Below, in pieces: positions 7,620 through 14,761 of a stretch of DNA of 50,315 nucleotides. Source of the stretch: JABSOG01 sp047617105 (GTDB lineage Bacteria; Pseudomonadota; Gammaproteobacteria; Enterobacterales; Alteromonadaceae); contig JBLGCB010000007.1 in assembly GCA_047617105.1 (NCBI GenBank), forward strand, positions 1-50,315. Reading direction: 5' to 3'. How positions within the stretch are numbered: position 1 is the stretch's first letter; the number at the start of each line of letters is the position of its first letter. The notes under the pieces are model-generated. The model did not search any database. It saw only the letters and a list, made by a program, of their open reading frames with translations, and was not told where the DNA came from. Both the position numbers and the translations under genes were made by a program.

Positions 7620-8627
7620 TCATGGCCGGTAATCATTTAGGCCGACAAAGGTACCGCCGTTACGATGGGTGAGTTCACGCATCAGGGTGGCAAAACGAAT
7701 GCCGGTGCCTTGCATATTTCTTTGGCGGATAAATTGCACCGGGAAACCCACCGCATGAATTCTGACCATACGTTTGTTGTTATCGCCGACCTTGTTGAGT
7801 CTGTCTATGGTCTCGACCACATGGCGAATAGAACGACCAGAAAACTCATCACCAAAGACATACAGGCTGATTTTTTTATCCTGGGTGAAAAAGGTCCGTA
7901 CTGCCCGCTGAATGCCTTCGACCGGGCTACTGTTACTAAACGGATTCCAAGTACGTAAGCGGGTAATAATGGCCTTGCGACGTCCTGGTGTGTCGGGTAT
8001 CCATTTGCGCCGATAATTGCTGAACATATAATCGCCCATATCGTTCATCACCTGAATACCTTTGACTTTGGGATAGATGTTGAGGGTGGCGATCAGTTCT
8101 TCCATCATCCGGTCCCAACCATAATTGAACATACTGCCAGAGGTATCAATGATGAAAATAATGTATTCGCTGTCGACCGGAATACCACCAATTAGGTCGT
8201 TTTTACGTTGGTTGTTCAGCCCCAGCAAACGCTCCATTTCGTCGGACATATCTTGCAGGGCCAGCAATAATTTGCCTTTTTCGCGCTGACTGATGGGCAC
8301 CGCTTTGCTGAGTTGAGCATAACGGGTTTCCATTTCGGCCATGGTGGTTTTGAGGATCGCAACGCGCTTTTTTTCCAGCGCGATTTGTTCGTGGCGGGCG
8401 TTGAGGTCACGATTAAATATCTTGGTTTCGCCACGAATTTCAAACAGGTTTTTTTGCAAGTTAGCAATTTGACCGTCGAGGTTAACGGAGGATTCTTCTA
8501 ATACCACGGGTTCTGTGGTTTTGGTGATCATCAATAGCAATACGATGGCACCAAAGCCACAACAAATGATATCCAAAAAAGACACATTTAATTCATTGCT
8601 ATCACGTCTGCTGCGGCGTCTGCTCAT
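7620..8627 (-). CDS. Membrane-anchored VWA-domain protein (ExbD/MotB-like helix, second copy)
   Basis: Protein of 335 residues. A short arginine-rich N-terminus is followed by one membrane helix (about 15-35) starting NVSFLDIICCGFGA. Asp19 sits where ExbD and MotB carry their proton-binding aspartate. Residues about 45-135 look coiled-coil. A von Willebrand A domain follows from about 153, with MIDAS DTSGSM at 161-166 and a second metal-site region near YVFGDEFSG. The first VWA gene (8624-9703) ends inside this start with an ATGA overlap, so I chose ATG 8627 over 8684. The product should be in the inner membrane with the VWA domain in the periplasm. It is the likely B-type subunit for the channel protein at 11118-11927. 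The VWA ligand is unknown. Confidence 0.8.
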   Translation of the reverse strand: MSRRRSRRDSNELNVSFLDIICCGFGAIVLLLMITKTTEPVVLEESSVNLDGQIANLQKNLFEIRGETKIFNRDLNARHEQIALEKKRVAILKTTMAEMETRYAQLSKAVPISQREKGKLLLALQDMSDEMERLLGLNNQRKNDLIGGIPVDSEYIIFIIDTSGSMFNYGWDRMMEELIATLNIYPKVKGIQVMNDMGDYMFSNYRRKWIPDTPGRRKAIITRLRTWNPFSNSSPVEGIQRAVRTFFTQDKKISLYVFGDEFSGRSIRHVVETIDRLNKVGDNNKRMVRIHAVGFPVQFIRQRNMQGTGIRFATLMRELTHRNGGTFVGLNDYRP

Positions 8628-9703
8628 GGCCAATCCTTCGAGGGGCTTAAAAATGACCCAGCGGTATAGGTTGCGAGTTTCCAAAATGATGAGGCGGCCA
8701 TCGGATCACCTTCCATCGGCCATAATAAGATGTTAACCGGAATGCCAGTGGGTAAGACTTCAAGGGCATTCTCAAATAACTCTTCGCGGTCAGCACCGGT
8801 GATGGTATAACGCTTGGGGGCAGAGAGTCCCTGAGTGGGCAAACCGTCGGTGAGTAAAATGACGTTATCTGGCAGTGGGTCAAGCTGAGAAAGTGATAAA
8901 AAGGCGCGTTCGAGGCTGGTGCCTTTATCTGGCACTACAGCGCGTAAATTAATCATCGCTTGCTCCATATCTTGGTTATTCTCAACTGACAACCAAGTGC
9001 CTTGGGTATTATTCACTGCCGCAGTGACCTTGGTATTAAAGGTATAAATCTGGTAGTTACTGTTGATGGGGAACTGGGCGACTAGCCATTCTACCGCCGA
9101 CAGCGCACGTTGCCATTTGGGTGATTGGCGTTTAACTTCGTCAGACATGTTTTTACGGCGAATCACATTCACCAGTTTCTCGGCCAGCATACTGGCGGAG
9201 ACGTCGAGCAACAACACGATACGTTCGCCGCCTAAATGTAAGCCTGTTAGATATTGGCGCTGACCCTGACCTTGGATGCGCCGTAATTCATTGCCTTTGG
9301 TTTGTTCTTCTTCGAGCGCTTTTTTCTGCTCGGTTAATACCCGTAATTCTTTCTCTAGACTGACGATTTGCTGATCGGTATCATCGGTGTCAATCTGGTG
9401 GATTTTATCGCGGATTGCCATAATATCTTGATTGATTCGTCGGGCCAGACCTTCGGCTCTGACCAGTTCCATATCCACCGCTGAGAGGGTATTTTTCACC
9501 GCCACCAGATGTTCTTCACCTTCTTTGACTTCGATTTCAAGCAGGCTAACCTCAGAGGTCAGGTCGATATTCTGTTGGTCTATCTGCTCGTTAACGTCAT
9601 GTTTGATGATTAAAAAAACCAACGCAACCGCCCCTAAGCCGCAAGACATAATGTCGAGAAACGAAAGGCTGAACGTTGTAAACTCGCGTTTTTTACGGGC
9701 CAT
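8624..9703 (-). CDS. Membrane-anchored VWA-domain protein (ExbD/MotB-like helix, first copy)
   Basis: Protein of 359 residues with the same plan as its downstream neighbour. It has a basic N-terminus, a membrane helix with SFLDIMSCGLGA and Asp17, and a long coiled coil (about 40-140). The VWA domain starts near 160, with MIDAS DVSAS at 167-171, a GTSLERAF threonine loop and LLTDG later. The last base of the preceding stop codon is the first base of its ATG (TAATG), implying translational coupling. It has no good ribosome binding site of its own. The two VWA proteins differ clearly in sequence, so they are ancient paralogues and not a recent duplication. A motor-linked metal-dependent adhesion or assembly role is inferred. 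Confidence 0.8.
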   Translation of the reverse strand: MARKKREFTTFSLSFLDIMSCGLGAVALVFLIIKHDVNEQIDQQNIDLTSEVSLLEIEVKEGEEHLVAVKNTLSAVDMELVRAEGLARRINQDIMAIRDKIHQIDTDDTDQQIVSLEKELRVLTEQKKALEEEQTKGNELRRIQGQGQRQYLTGLHLGGERIVLLLDVSASMLAEKLVNVIRRKNMSDEVKRQSPKWQRALSAVEWLVAQFPINSNYQIYTFNTKVTAAVNNTQGTWLSVENNQDMEQAMINLRAVVPDKGTSLERAFLSLSQLDPLPDNVILLTDGLPTQGLSAPKRYTITGADREELFENALEVLPTGIPVNILLWPMEGDPMAASSFWKLATYTAGSFLSPSKDWP

Positions 9704-11115
9704 TACCAGTGGGTATCCTCTATTACGTTGATCAATGTAAGTGACTGCTCACTTATGATGTCTTCCTTGTTAAAACTGAGTTGGTCGCCATGATGTAACT
9801 GCGAGCCATGAGACCCTTGCTGGCCGTTAATCCACACTTTGCTGCCATTTAACAATGATAATTCGAGTTTACTTGTTTGTGGATTAGATTGGGGTGACAG
9901 AGCAAATTGGGCCTGTGCTTTGGCTTGGCTTTGGGTGCTTAGCTCAATACCATTGTTGATATTGATGTAAATGGTTTTGTCGCCAATAGGCCATGCCTGA
10001 TGGCCAGACAGCAGATGAGTCGCGTGGGCTTTGATGGCCGTTTTTTCAGCTACTGCGGAGGGCTGTGCGGTGGTGGCGGGCAAGGTGGTGGTAAAAGCCA
10101 GCTGTTCGCTGTCAACACAAATCAAGGCGCTGGCGTTCAGGGTATTTTGCACTGTGATGGCATCGTTGACCACTTGTACATTGGTTTGGGTATTGGCTTG
10201 GGTATTGTTCAGGCGGCTACTTAATTCGGGTATGGCGGCGACCCGTTCACTGATAAACAATTGGCTGCATGGGCCAAAGTGTTCGATAGCGCCGAGCACC
10301 GGGTCAAACAAACTCAAACTATGACGCATCAATGACTGGCGGTTGAGTTTTACCTGTTTGCCTTGCAGGGTCAGTTCTGTTTCTTCTTGACTGTGGCCGA
10401 TTAAAGAGGGTAGCAGATCATAGAGTTGTTGCTCGATATTGGCATCGTGCATTGGGTCAAAGCGACATTGCTGAATAAATTGGTCACACAGATATCTTGC
10501 CCAGTGTTTATAAAGGTTGATTAAACCGGTGCCTGCGACAATATCCTGGCGACCTAATTGAACTTCATTTGTCACCCCAGAATCGACGTTGATTTCGCTG
10601 ATCACACATTGATGTAATTGGATATCGAGATATAAGTGTCGTCCGGCGCTGGCCTGGTTTGTGACCGTGGCAACCCCGTGATCAACCAATCCGACCACGT
10701 TGAAAGGGCACGACTGGCAAATACCGAGCAATAGTGACAGTTGTTCACGACTAAAGCTGGCCGGGATGCAGAAGATCACTTCATCAAAATCATCGGCTTG
10801 TTGATGTAAGTGCAGTAATTGATGGTAAGCAAAATCGGCGTAATGGCGAAATTTGGCGGTGGCATGTTGAATCGGTTCAAGGCTGAGTTGATTCCAAAAC
10901 TGGTTAAAGCTGACCAGTGGCTGTAAACGCGCCTGTTGTTGTGCTTGTTCGCCAAATACCGGGCCATTGGTGGTGAGGGTGGCAAAACCTGAGCTATACC
11001 AAGTTTTACCCGCGACTGTGAGGCTGAGGTTACAGTCGTTTAAGGTGATAATGGCTGGTGGTGCTTTTATCTGGCTCATGGCTGATGTCTGGCTTATGGC
11101 TAATATCTGGCTCAT
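9703..11115 (-). CDS. Degenerate Hsp70/actin-like protein with a C-terminal FHA-like segment
   Basis: Protein of 470 residues without signal or membrane helix, so cytoplasmic. The fold looks like a divergent actin/Hsp70 ATPase. AIITLNDCNLSLTV stands where phosphate loop 1 would be and lacks the usual glycines. HLYLDIQLHQCVISEI resembles phosphate loop 2, and IVAGTGLINLYKHWARYL resembles the Hsp70 LGGxDFD region. Residues about 400-465, with LLNGSKVWINGQQGS and LHHGDQLSF, resemble an FHA domain without clear conserved residues. ATP hydrolysis is doubtful. The start has AAGGA 6 bases before ATG. The gene lies 2 bases after the channel gene and overlaps the first VWA gene by one base. Confidence 0.55.
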   Translation of the reverse strand: MSQILAISQTSAMSQIKAPPAIITLNDCNLSLTVAGKTWYSSGFATLTTNGPVFGEQAQQQARLQPLVSFNQFWNQLSLEPIQHATAKFRHYADFAYHQLLHLHQQADDFDEVIFCIPASFSREQLSLLLGICQSCPFNVVGLVDHGVATVTNQASAGRHLYLDIQLHQCVISEINVDSGVTNEVQLGRQDIVAGTGLINLYKHWARYLCDQFIQQCRFDPMHDANIEQQLYDLLPSLIGHSQEETELTLQGKQVKLNRQSLMRHSLSLFDPVLGAIEHFGPCSQLFISERVAAIPELSSRLNNTQANTQTNVQVVNDAITVQNTLNASALICVDSEQLAFTTTLPATTAQPSAVAEKTAIKAHATHLLSGHQAWPIGDKTIYININNGIELSTQSQAKAQAQFALSPQSNPQTSKLELSLLNGSKVWINGQQGSHGSQLHHGDQLSFNKEDIISEQSLTLINVIEDTHW

Positions 11116-11123
11116 GGCTAGTC
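11070..11123. repeat. 18-bp tandem repeat, three copies, across a start codon
   Basis: Three 18-base units (11070-11087, 11088-11105, 11106-11123) cover the stop of the channel gene and the first codons of the Hsp70/FHA-like gene. They give the N-terminal peptide MSQILA-ISQTSA-MSQIKA and two in-frame ATGs. A change in copy number would keep the reading frame. Confidence 0.85.
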
Positions 11124-11927
11124 CTTGCTAGATTCGACTTTTAAGTGTGATAGCAGGTTGGTATCACAGTAGTCTTGGGTATTTTGCACTAAACGTTCCT
11201 GCAACAGCTGAAGCTGATGAGAAAAGAACATGACGAAAATGCTGATCACCAGCGCGATAAAGGTCGAGTTAAACGCGACCCCAAGGCTGATGGTGACCCC
11301 CGCAATGTCGCCTTCGATAGCTTTATGTGCTTGTCCGAGCGCTTCACCAATACCCCGTACTGTACCGATGAAACCAATGGAAGGGATGGCCCAAGCGATA
11401 TAACGGATCATCGCCAGTTCACTGTCGAGCCGGTCGGATTCGGCGTCACAAAGGTCTTTTATCGCGGTGGCGACTGCGGCCACATTGGCGGTGGCACTGA
11501 ACCGTTGTAACGCCATCAGCAAGGTTCGAGGGGCCATTAAGCGACGTTCTGGGTCTGGCAAGTCTTGCAATGAGCGGCTGTAATCTCTGGTGTCTTGGGG
11601 CAATATACTGCTGCCGCCAGAGACCTGCAACAGTTGACGACTGAGCATACTGCGCTCTTGTACGGCGGTACGGGCTTTAAAGGCCATGATCATTAAGGCC
11701 CAAAACATCAGCACAAAACAGGTCTCTTGCTCAAAGTCTCTGAGCACCACATAAATCGAGCGCTGGGCGACAAAGCTTTCACCGGAGGACTGCTTTTCGA
11801 GTTGCTGGCTGATAATGGCATCGGCGTTCGGGCGTATGATGGTGACATATACTGCATGAACGACGATCACCGATAACATCAGTGCAAAGAGTTGATAAAC
11901 AAATTCGGATCCTGAGTGACGTTTCAT
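11118..11927 (-). CDS. MotA/TolQ/ExbB-family proton channel protein
   Basis: Protein of 269 residues. Membrane helices are seen at about 8-30, 68-86, 165-190 and 208-235. The last two carry the family hallmark: IPSIGFIGTVRGIGEAL, then GVTISLGVAFNSTFIALVIS. In ExbB, TolQ and MotA these helices line the proton path and surround a dimer of the B-type subunit in 5:2 stoichiometry. A cytoplasmic loop lies between helices 2 and 3. AGGA lies 7 bases upstream of the ATG. It heads the tightly packed set with the Hsp70/FHA-like gene (2-base gap) and the two VWA genes. Its presumed partners are the VWA proteins, because no classical ExbD or MotB gene is present here. Confidence 0.85.
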   Translation of the reverse strand: MKRHSGSEFVYQLFALMLSVIVVHAVYVTIIRPNADAIISQQLEKQSSGESFVAQRSIYVVLRDFEQETCFVLMFWALMIMAFKARTAVQERSMLSRQLLQVSGGSSILPQDTRDYSRSLQDLPDPERRLMAPRTLLMALQRFSATANVAAVATAIKDLCDAESDRLDSELAMIRYIAWAIPSIGFIGTVRGIGEALGQAHKAIEGDIAGVTISLGVAFNSTFIALVISIFVMFFSHQLQLLQERLVQNTQDYCDTNLLSHLKVESSKD

Positions 11928-11953
11928 AATGAGTCCTATTATCTAGTTATCGT

Positions 11954-11984
11954 CCAGAAACTCACATCCCTGTGAGGTTTCTGG
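11954..11984. repeat. Hairpin-forming inverted repeat
   Basis: Arms CCAGAAACTCAC and GTGAGGTTTCTGG pair with one bulged base around a short loop, about 27 bases upstream of the channel gene's ATG (minus strand). There is no T-run after it in either direction, so it is not a convincing terminator. It could be a leader structure or part of a dispersed repeat. Confidence 0.55.
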
Positions 11985-12124
11985 AGCAAGCTACATTCAA
12001 GCAAGTGGAATTTCGCTTACTTTTCAACAAGTTGAAATGGCGGCACATCCGTGTACCGCATAGCCAGTGCCATGAAGCTGCGTTTCAAGTGATGCGACAT
12101 TTCGACAGGCACTATCTATGTGAC

Positions 12125-12400
12125 TTAAATATCTATTGGAAATGACACGGCCAAATCTTCCGATATGGATTCTGTGGGGATAAAGTCACCCGCTTTGCGT
12201 TGTTTTACCGTTTTTTGTACTGCTTTTTCGCTGTCGTCTTTTTCAATGGTGCTAGCTGCGGTGACGTCTGCTTTTACGATAGCCTTGTCTTCAGCTGGCT
12301 TTGCTTCAGTCTGCGTTTCGCTAACTGTTTCAGCTTCTGACTCAGCAGCGTATAACGGCATTGAGCCAAATAAGACGCAGAATAATATAATTTCTTTCAT
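12125..12400 (-). CDS. Small secreted protein with conserved-looking C-terminus
   Basis: Protein of 91 residues. An N-terminal signal peptide (IILFCVLFGSMPLYAA) is followed by a low-complexity acidic and lysine-containing middle rich in Ala, Glu and Thr. The C-terminus is more ordered, AGDFIPTESISEDLAVSFP followed by IDI. I recall this kind of ending from small uncharacterised proteins of related bacteria, but no function is known to me. GGAG stands 6 bases before ATG. It is placed between the PEGA gene and the channel gene with gaps of about 170 and 200 bases, so it may have its own promoter. Confidence 0.65.
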   Translation of the reverse strand: MKEIILFCVLFGSMPLYAAESEAETVSETQTEAKPAEDKAIVKADVTAASTIEKDDSEKAVQKTVKQRKAGDFIPTESISEDLAVSFPIDI

Positions 12401-12412
12401 TGTTAACTCCGT

Positions 12413-12462
12413 AACTTGCTATGAAATGGCGTAGGGTGGTCACGTTTTTTGTGCCCACGCGT
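12413..12462 (+). repeat. Dispersed 50-bp repeat, copy 1
   Basis: Matches the reverse complement of 23871-23920 with three mismatches in 50 bases. It includes GTAGGGTGGTCACG and GTGCCCACGCG, which are themselves nearly complementary and can form a hairpin. It lies directly upstream of the small secreted protein gene and overlaps the start of the 41-bp tandem array. Confidence 0.85.
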
Positions 12463-12567
12463 AACCTTGCAGCCATTGCCAAACCTTTTTTGTGCCCATG
12501 CGTAACCTTGCAGCCATTGCCAAACCTTTTTTGTGTCCACGCGTAACCTTTGCAGCCATCGACAAAC
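12444..12567. repeat. 41-bp tandem repeat, three copies
   Basis: Units at 12444-12484, 12485-12525 and 12526-12567 (the last has one extra T), each beginning with a run of six T followed by GTG. The first unit starts inside dispersed repeat copy 1. The array ends 3 bases before the stop of the PEGA/FGE-like gene. It fills most of the gap between that gene and the small secreted protein gene and contains no gene. Confidence 0.9.
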
Positions 12568-12569
12568 CC

Positions 12570-14684
12570 TTAATCAACAAACCGAGCGATGCGAAAACCC
12601 ACATCATTACGGGGGTCAACGCCGTAATCCCTGAATGATAATCGTAATTGGGTCATGGTACCGTGTGCCCAACTGGCCCCTCTGATCACGTGATAATCGC
12701 CTGTTTCACCGCCAAGCGGGTCTTTCTCAATTTTTGACGATAAGCCGGTTTTGACTTCGTAAAAATCAGTCATCCATTCGGCGACATTACCTGAGAGGTC
12801 ATATAATCCCCGGTCGTTGGCTGCAAAACTGCCCACTGGGGCGGTTACTGCGTATTTGTCGTTATAACTGGCTTGAATAAAACCGAGAATGGCGGCACCT
12901 GAACGATCGGCAAAATTACCTGAACCGGGGGTGGGTGGTAGTTGTTTACCCCAAGAATACTTCATCATCTGGCCATTGTTGTTAAGGCGAGTGCTCCAAG
13001 CCCATTCCGCTTCGGTGGGTAAACGATAACCGGTCGATTGCTGATTGAATCCGCTGATCAGCCCTTCTTCAACTTGGTAAAACAGAGGGAGTTTTTCTTT
13101 TTCTGATAACCAGTTGCAATACAGTGCTGCTTGTTGCCAACTGATATTGACCACCGGATGGTTATCATTGTTGAGGCTGTTGCCTTTGACATGGCCAGAG
13201 GAGTGTAATTTTACATAGTGACGAAACTCAGCATTACTGATTTCTTTAACACCAAGGTAAAAGGGCCGATTAAGTGCGACGCGACGAGTGGCTTCGTTGG
13301 CTCGACGGCCTTGCTCTCGACGTGATGCACCCATGGTAAAAACCCCATCGGGTTTAAATAGTTTTAGGGTGGTGCCCACTGCAGTGGCGATTTGTGGTTT
13401 GATTTTCTCCCACTTGTCTTCTTCCAAGGTTTTGAGCTTAACGTTCACCAGTTGTTTTAAGCCAGTGCGAGGCATGATGGTGGTTTGAAAATCAATGTAA
13501 CCGTCTTTTTTCACCACTACTTTATGGCGTTTATTGGTTAAGGTGACGGTTTGATTGGCCCGGCCCATGAGCCTGTCATCAATATACAATAAGGCATCTT
13601 GGTAATTGCTGCTGATGGTGACTTCGCCCAAGGTCGGGGTGAGTTTGACATTGATGTGACGAGTCTCTCCTGAGGGCACTGAAATGGTTTGTTGTGATTG
13701 CTCGTAACCATCTTTAAACAGGGTTAACTGGTGGTCTTGGTTGGCGGCCAATACCAATTCAAGCGGGGTTTTGCCCTGATAGTTGCCATTGAGGGTGACA
13801 CTCACCGCTGAGGGAGAAGCCTTGAGTTGTAAGCGACCATCGAGTTTTTCGAGGTAAACTAGCGGCATATCAACGTTGATACCCGCCGCGACGGTGATGG
13901 TTTTTTGCCATGATTTATAACCTGGCAAAGATAAACTGAGCTGGTGGCTGCCTTGTAATAAGGTGCCAACAAAAGGCGTTGTGCCGACGGCCAAACCATT
14001 ACTGTTCAGGGTTGAACCGACAGGATCGGAGTTGAGGGTGACGTCTGCCCAAGCGGGTTTAAGGGTCACGGCCAGCGTTTGATGCTCATCTTTGCCGTTG
14101 ATGGTAATGGCTTGGGTATGTTCGAAATAACGTGGGGCAAGGATTTTGATTTTATGGGCCCCGGCGGCAATGGATTTAAGCGCGGTTTCGCTGCTGCCAA
14201 TTTCAATATCGTCAATCCATATGGTGGCTGAGACGGCTGGGCTGGTGGCGACGGTTAAATGGCCGGGCAATTTTTTAAATTCAAATTGTTGGGTTTGATT
14301 TTGTGGTTCGCCAACGCTGATGGTTTGCTCCAGTGGATAATAACCGGGCAGTTGGGCATTTAGCTGATAATCACCTTCGCGCATCAAAAAGTGATCGGCA
14401 ATTTTAAACTTAACACCACCAGTGATCGTGATGTTATTGGTTTGTGGGGTGGTTTGCACGACCACCGATTTGGCGGTAAATAAAAACCATACAACGATGG
14501 CACCGAGCATCAATAGTGTGGCTACCACCACACTGGCGGGTTTGATGACGCGACGTTGACGAACTTGTTCGCCATCGGCTGGAGTAAAAGCGGTGGCTTC
14601 AATCATCTGGGCAGGCGCTATTACCTCGGCTTGCGCTTTGGCAATAGGCTCGCCTTGCTCTGGTGGTGTATTTGAATGACTCAT
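12570..14684 (-). CDS. Membrane protein with five PEGA-like repeats and a formylglycine-enzyme-like domain
   Basis: Protein of 704 residues. It has a cytoplasmic N-terminal tail (about 1-50) and one membrane helix (about 51-69). Five PEGA-type beta repeats follow to about residue 430, with LPGY/KDGY turns in most. The C-terminal SUMF1/FGE-sulfatase fold (about 450-704) shows FTMGASRREQ, HPVVNISWQQAALYCNWL, YRLPTEAEWAWS, DLSGNVAEWMTDF and GFRIAR. The two catalytic cysteines of true formylglycine-generating enzymes are not seen in the C-terminal RGASW segment, so it is probably a structural or binding version as in GldK. The ATG at 14684 has GGAGGG about 10 bases upstream and is preferred over 14714. 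It belongs with the TPR and channel genes. Confidence 0.8.
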   Translation of the reverse strand: MSHSNTPPEQGEPIAKAQAEVIAPAQMIEATAFTPADGEQVRQRRVIKPASVVVATLLMLGAIVVWFLFTAKSVVVQTTPQTNNITITGGVKFKIADHFLMREGDYQLNAQLPGYYPLEQTISVGEPQNQTQQFEFKKLPGHLTVATSPAVSATIWIDDIEIGSSETALKSIAAGAHKIKILAPRYFEHTQAITINGKDEHQTLAVTLKPAWADVTLNSDPVGSTLNSNGLAVGTTPFVGTLLQGSHQLSLSLPGYKSWQKTITVAAGINVDMPLVYLEKLDGRLQLKASPSAVSVTLNGNYQGKTPLELVLAANQDHQLTLFKDGYEQSQQTISVPSGETRHINVKLTPTLGEVTISSNYQDALLYIDDRLMGRANQTVTLTNKRHKVVVKKDGYIDFQTTIMPRTGLKQLVNVKLKTLEEDKWEKIKPQIATAVGTTLKLFKPDGVFTMGASRREQGRRANEATRRVALNRPFYLGVKEISNAEFRHYVKLHSSGHVKGNSLNNDNHPVVNISWQQAALYCNWLSEKEKLPLFYQVEEGLISGFNQQSTGYRLPTEAEWAWSTRLNNNGQMMKYSWGKQLPPTPGSGNFADRSGAAILGFIQASYNDKYAVTAPVGSFAANDRGLYDLSGNVAEWMTDFYEVKTGLSSKIEKDPLGGETGDYHVIRGASWAHGTMTQLRLSFRDYGVDPRNDVGFRIARFVD

Positions 14685-14761
14685 AAGCGTATTTCCCTCC
14701 ACACTGTGCAACACATCATCACAATGGTGATCATGCTATTGTCTGCGTGGGTAACTAGTTT

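Noticed and set aside
12444..12567. 41-bp repeats considered as a CRISPR
   Set aside because: Units are directly adjacent with no spacers, and no cas genes are present.
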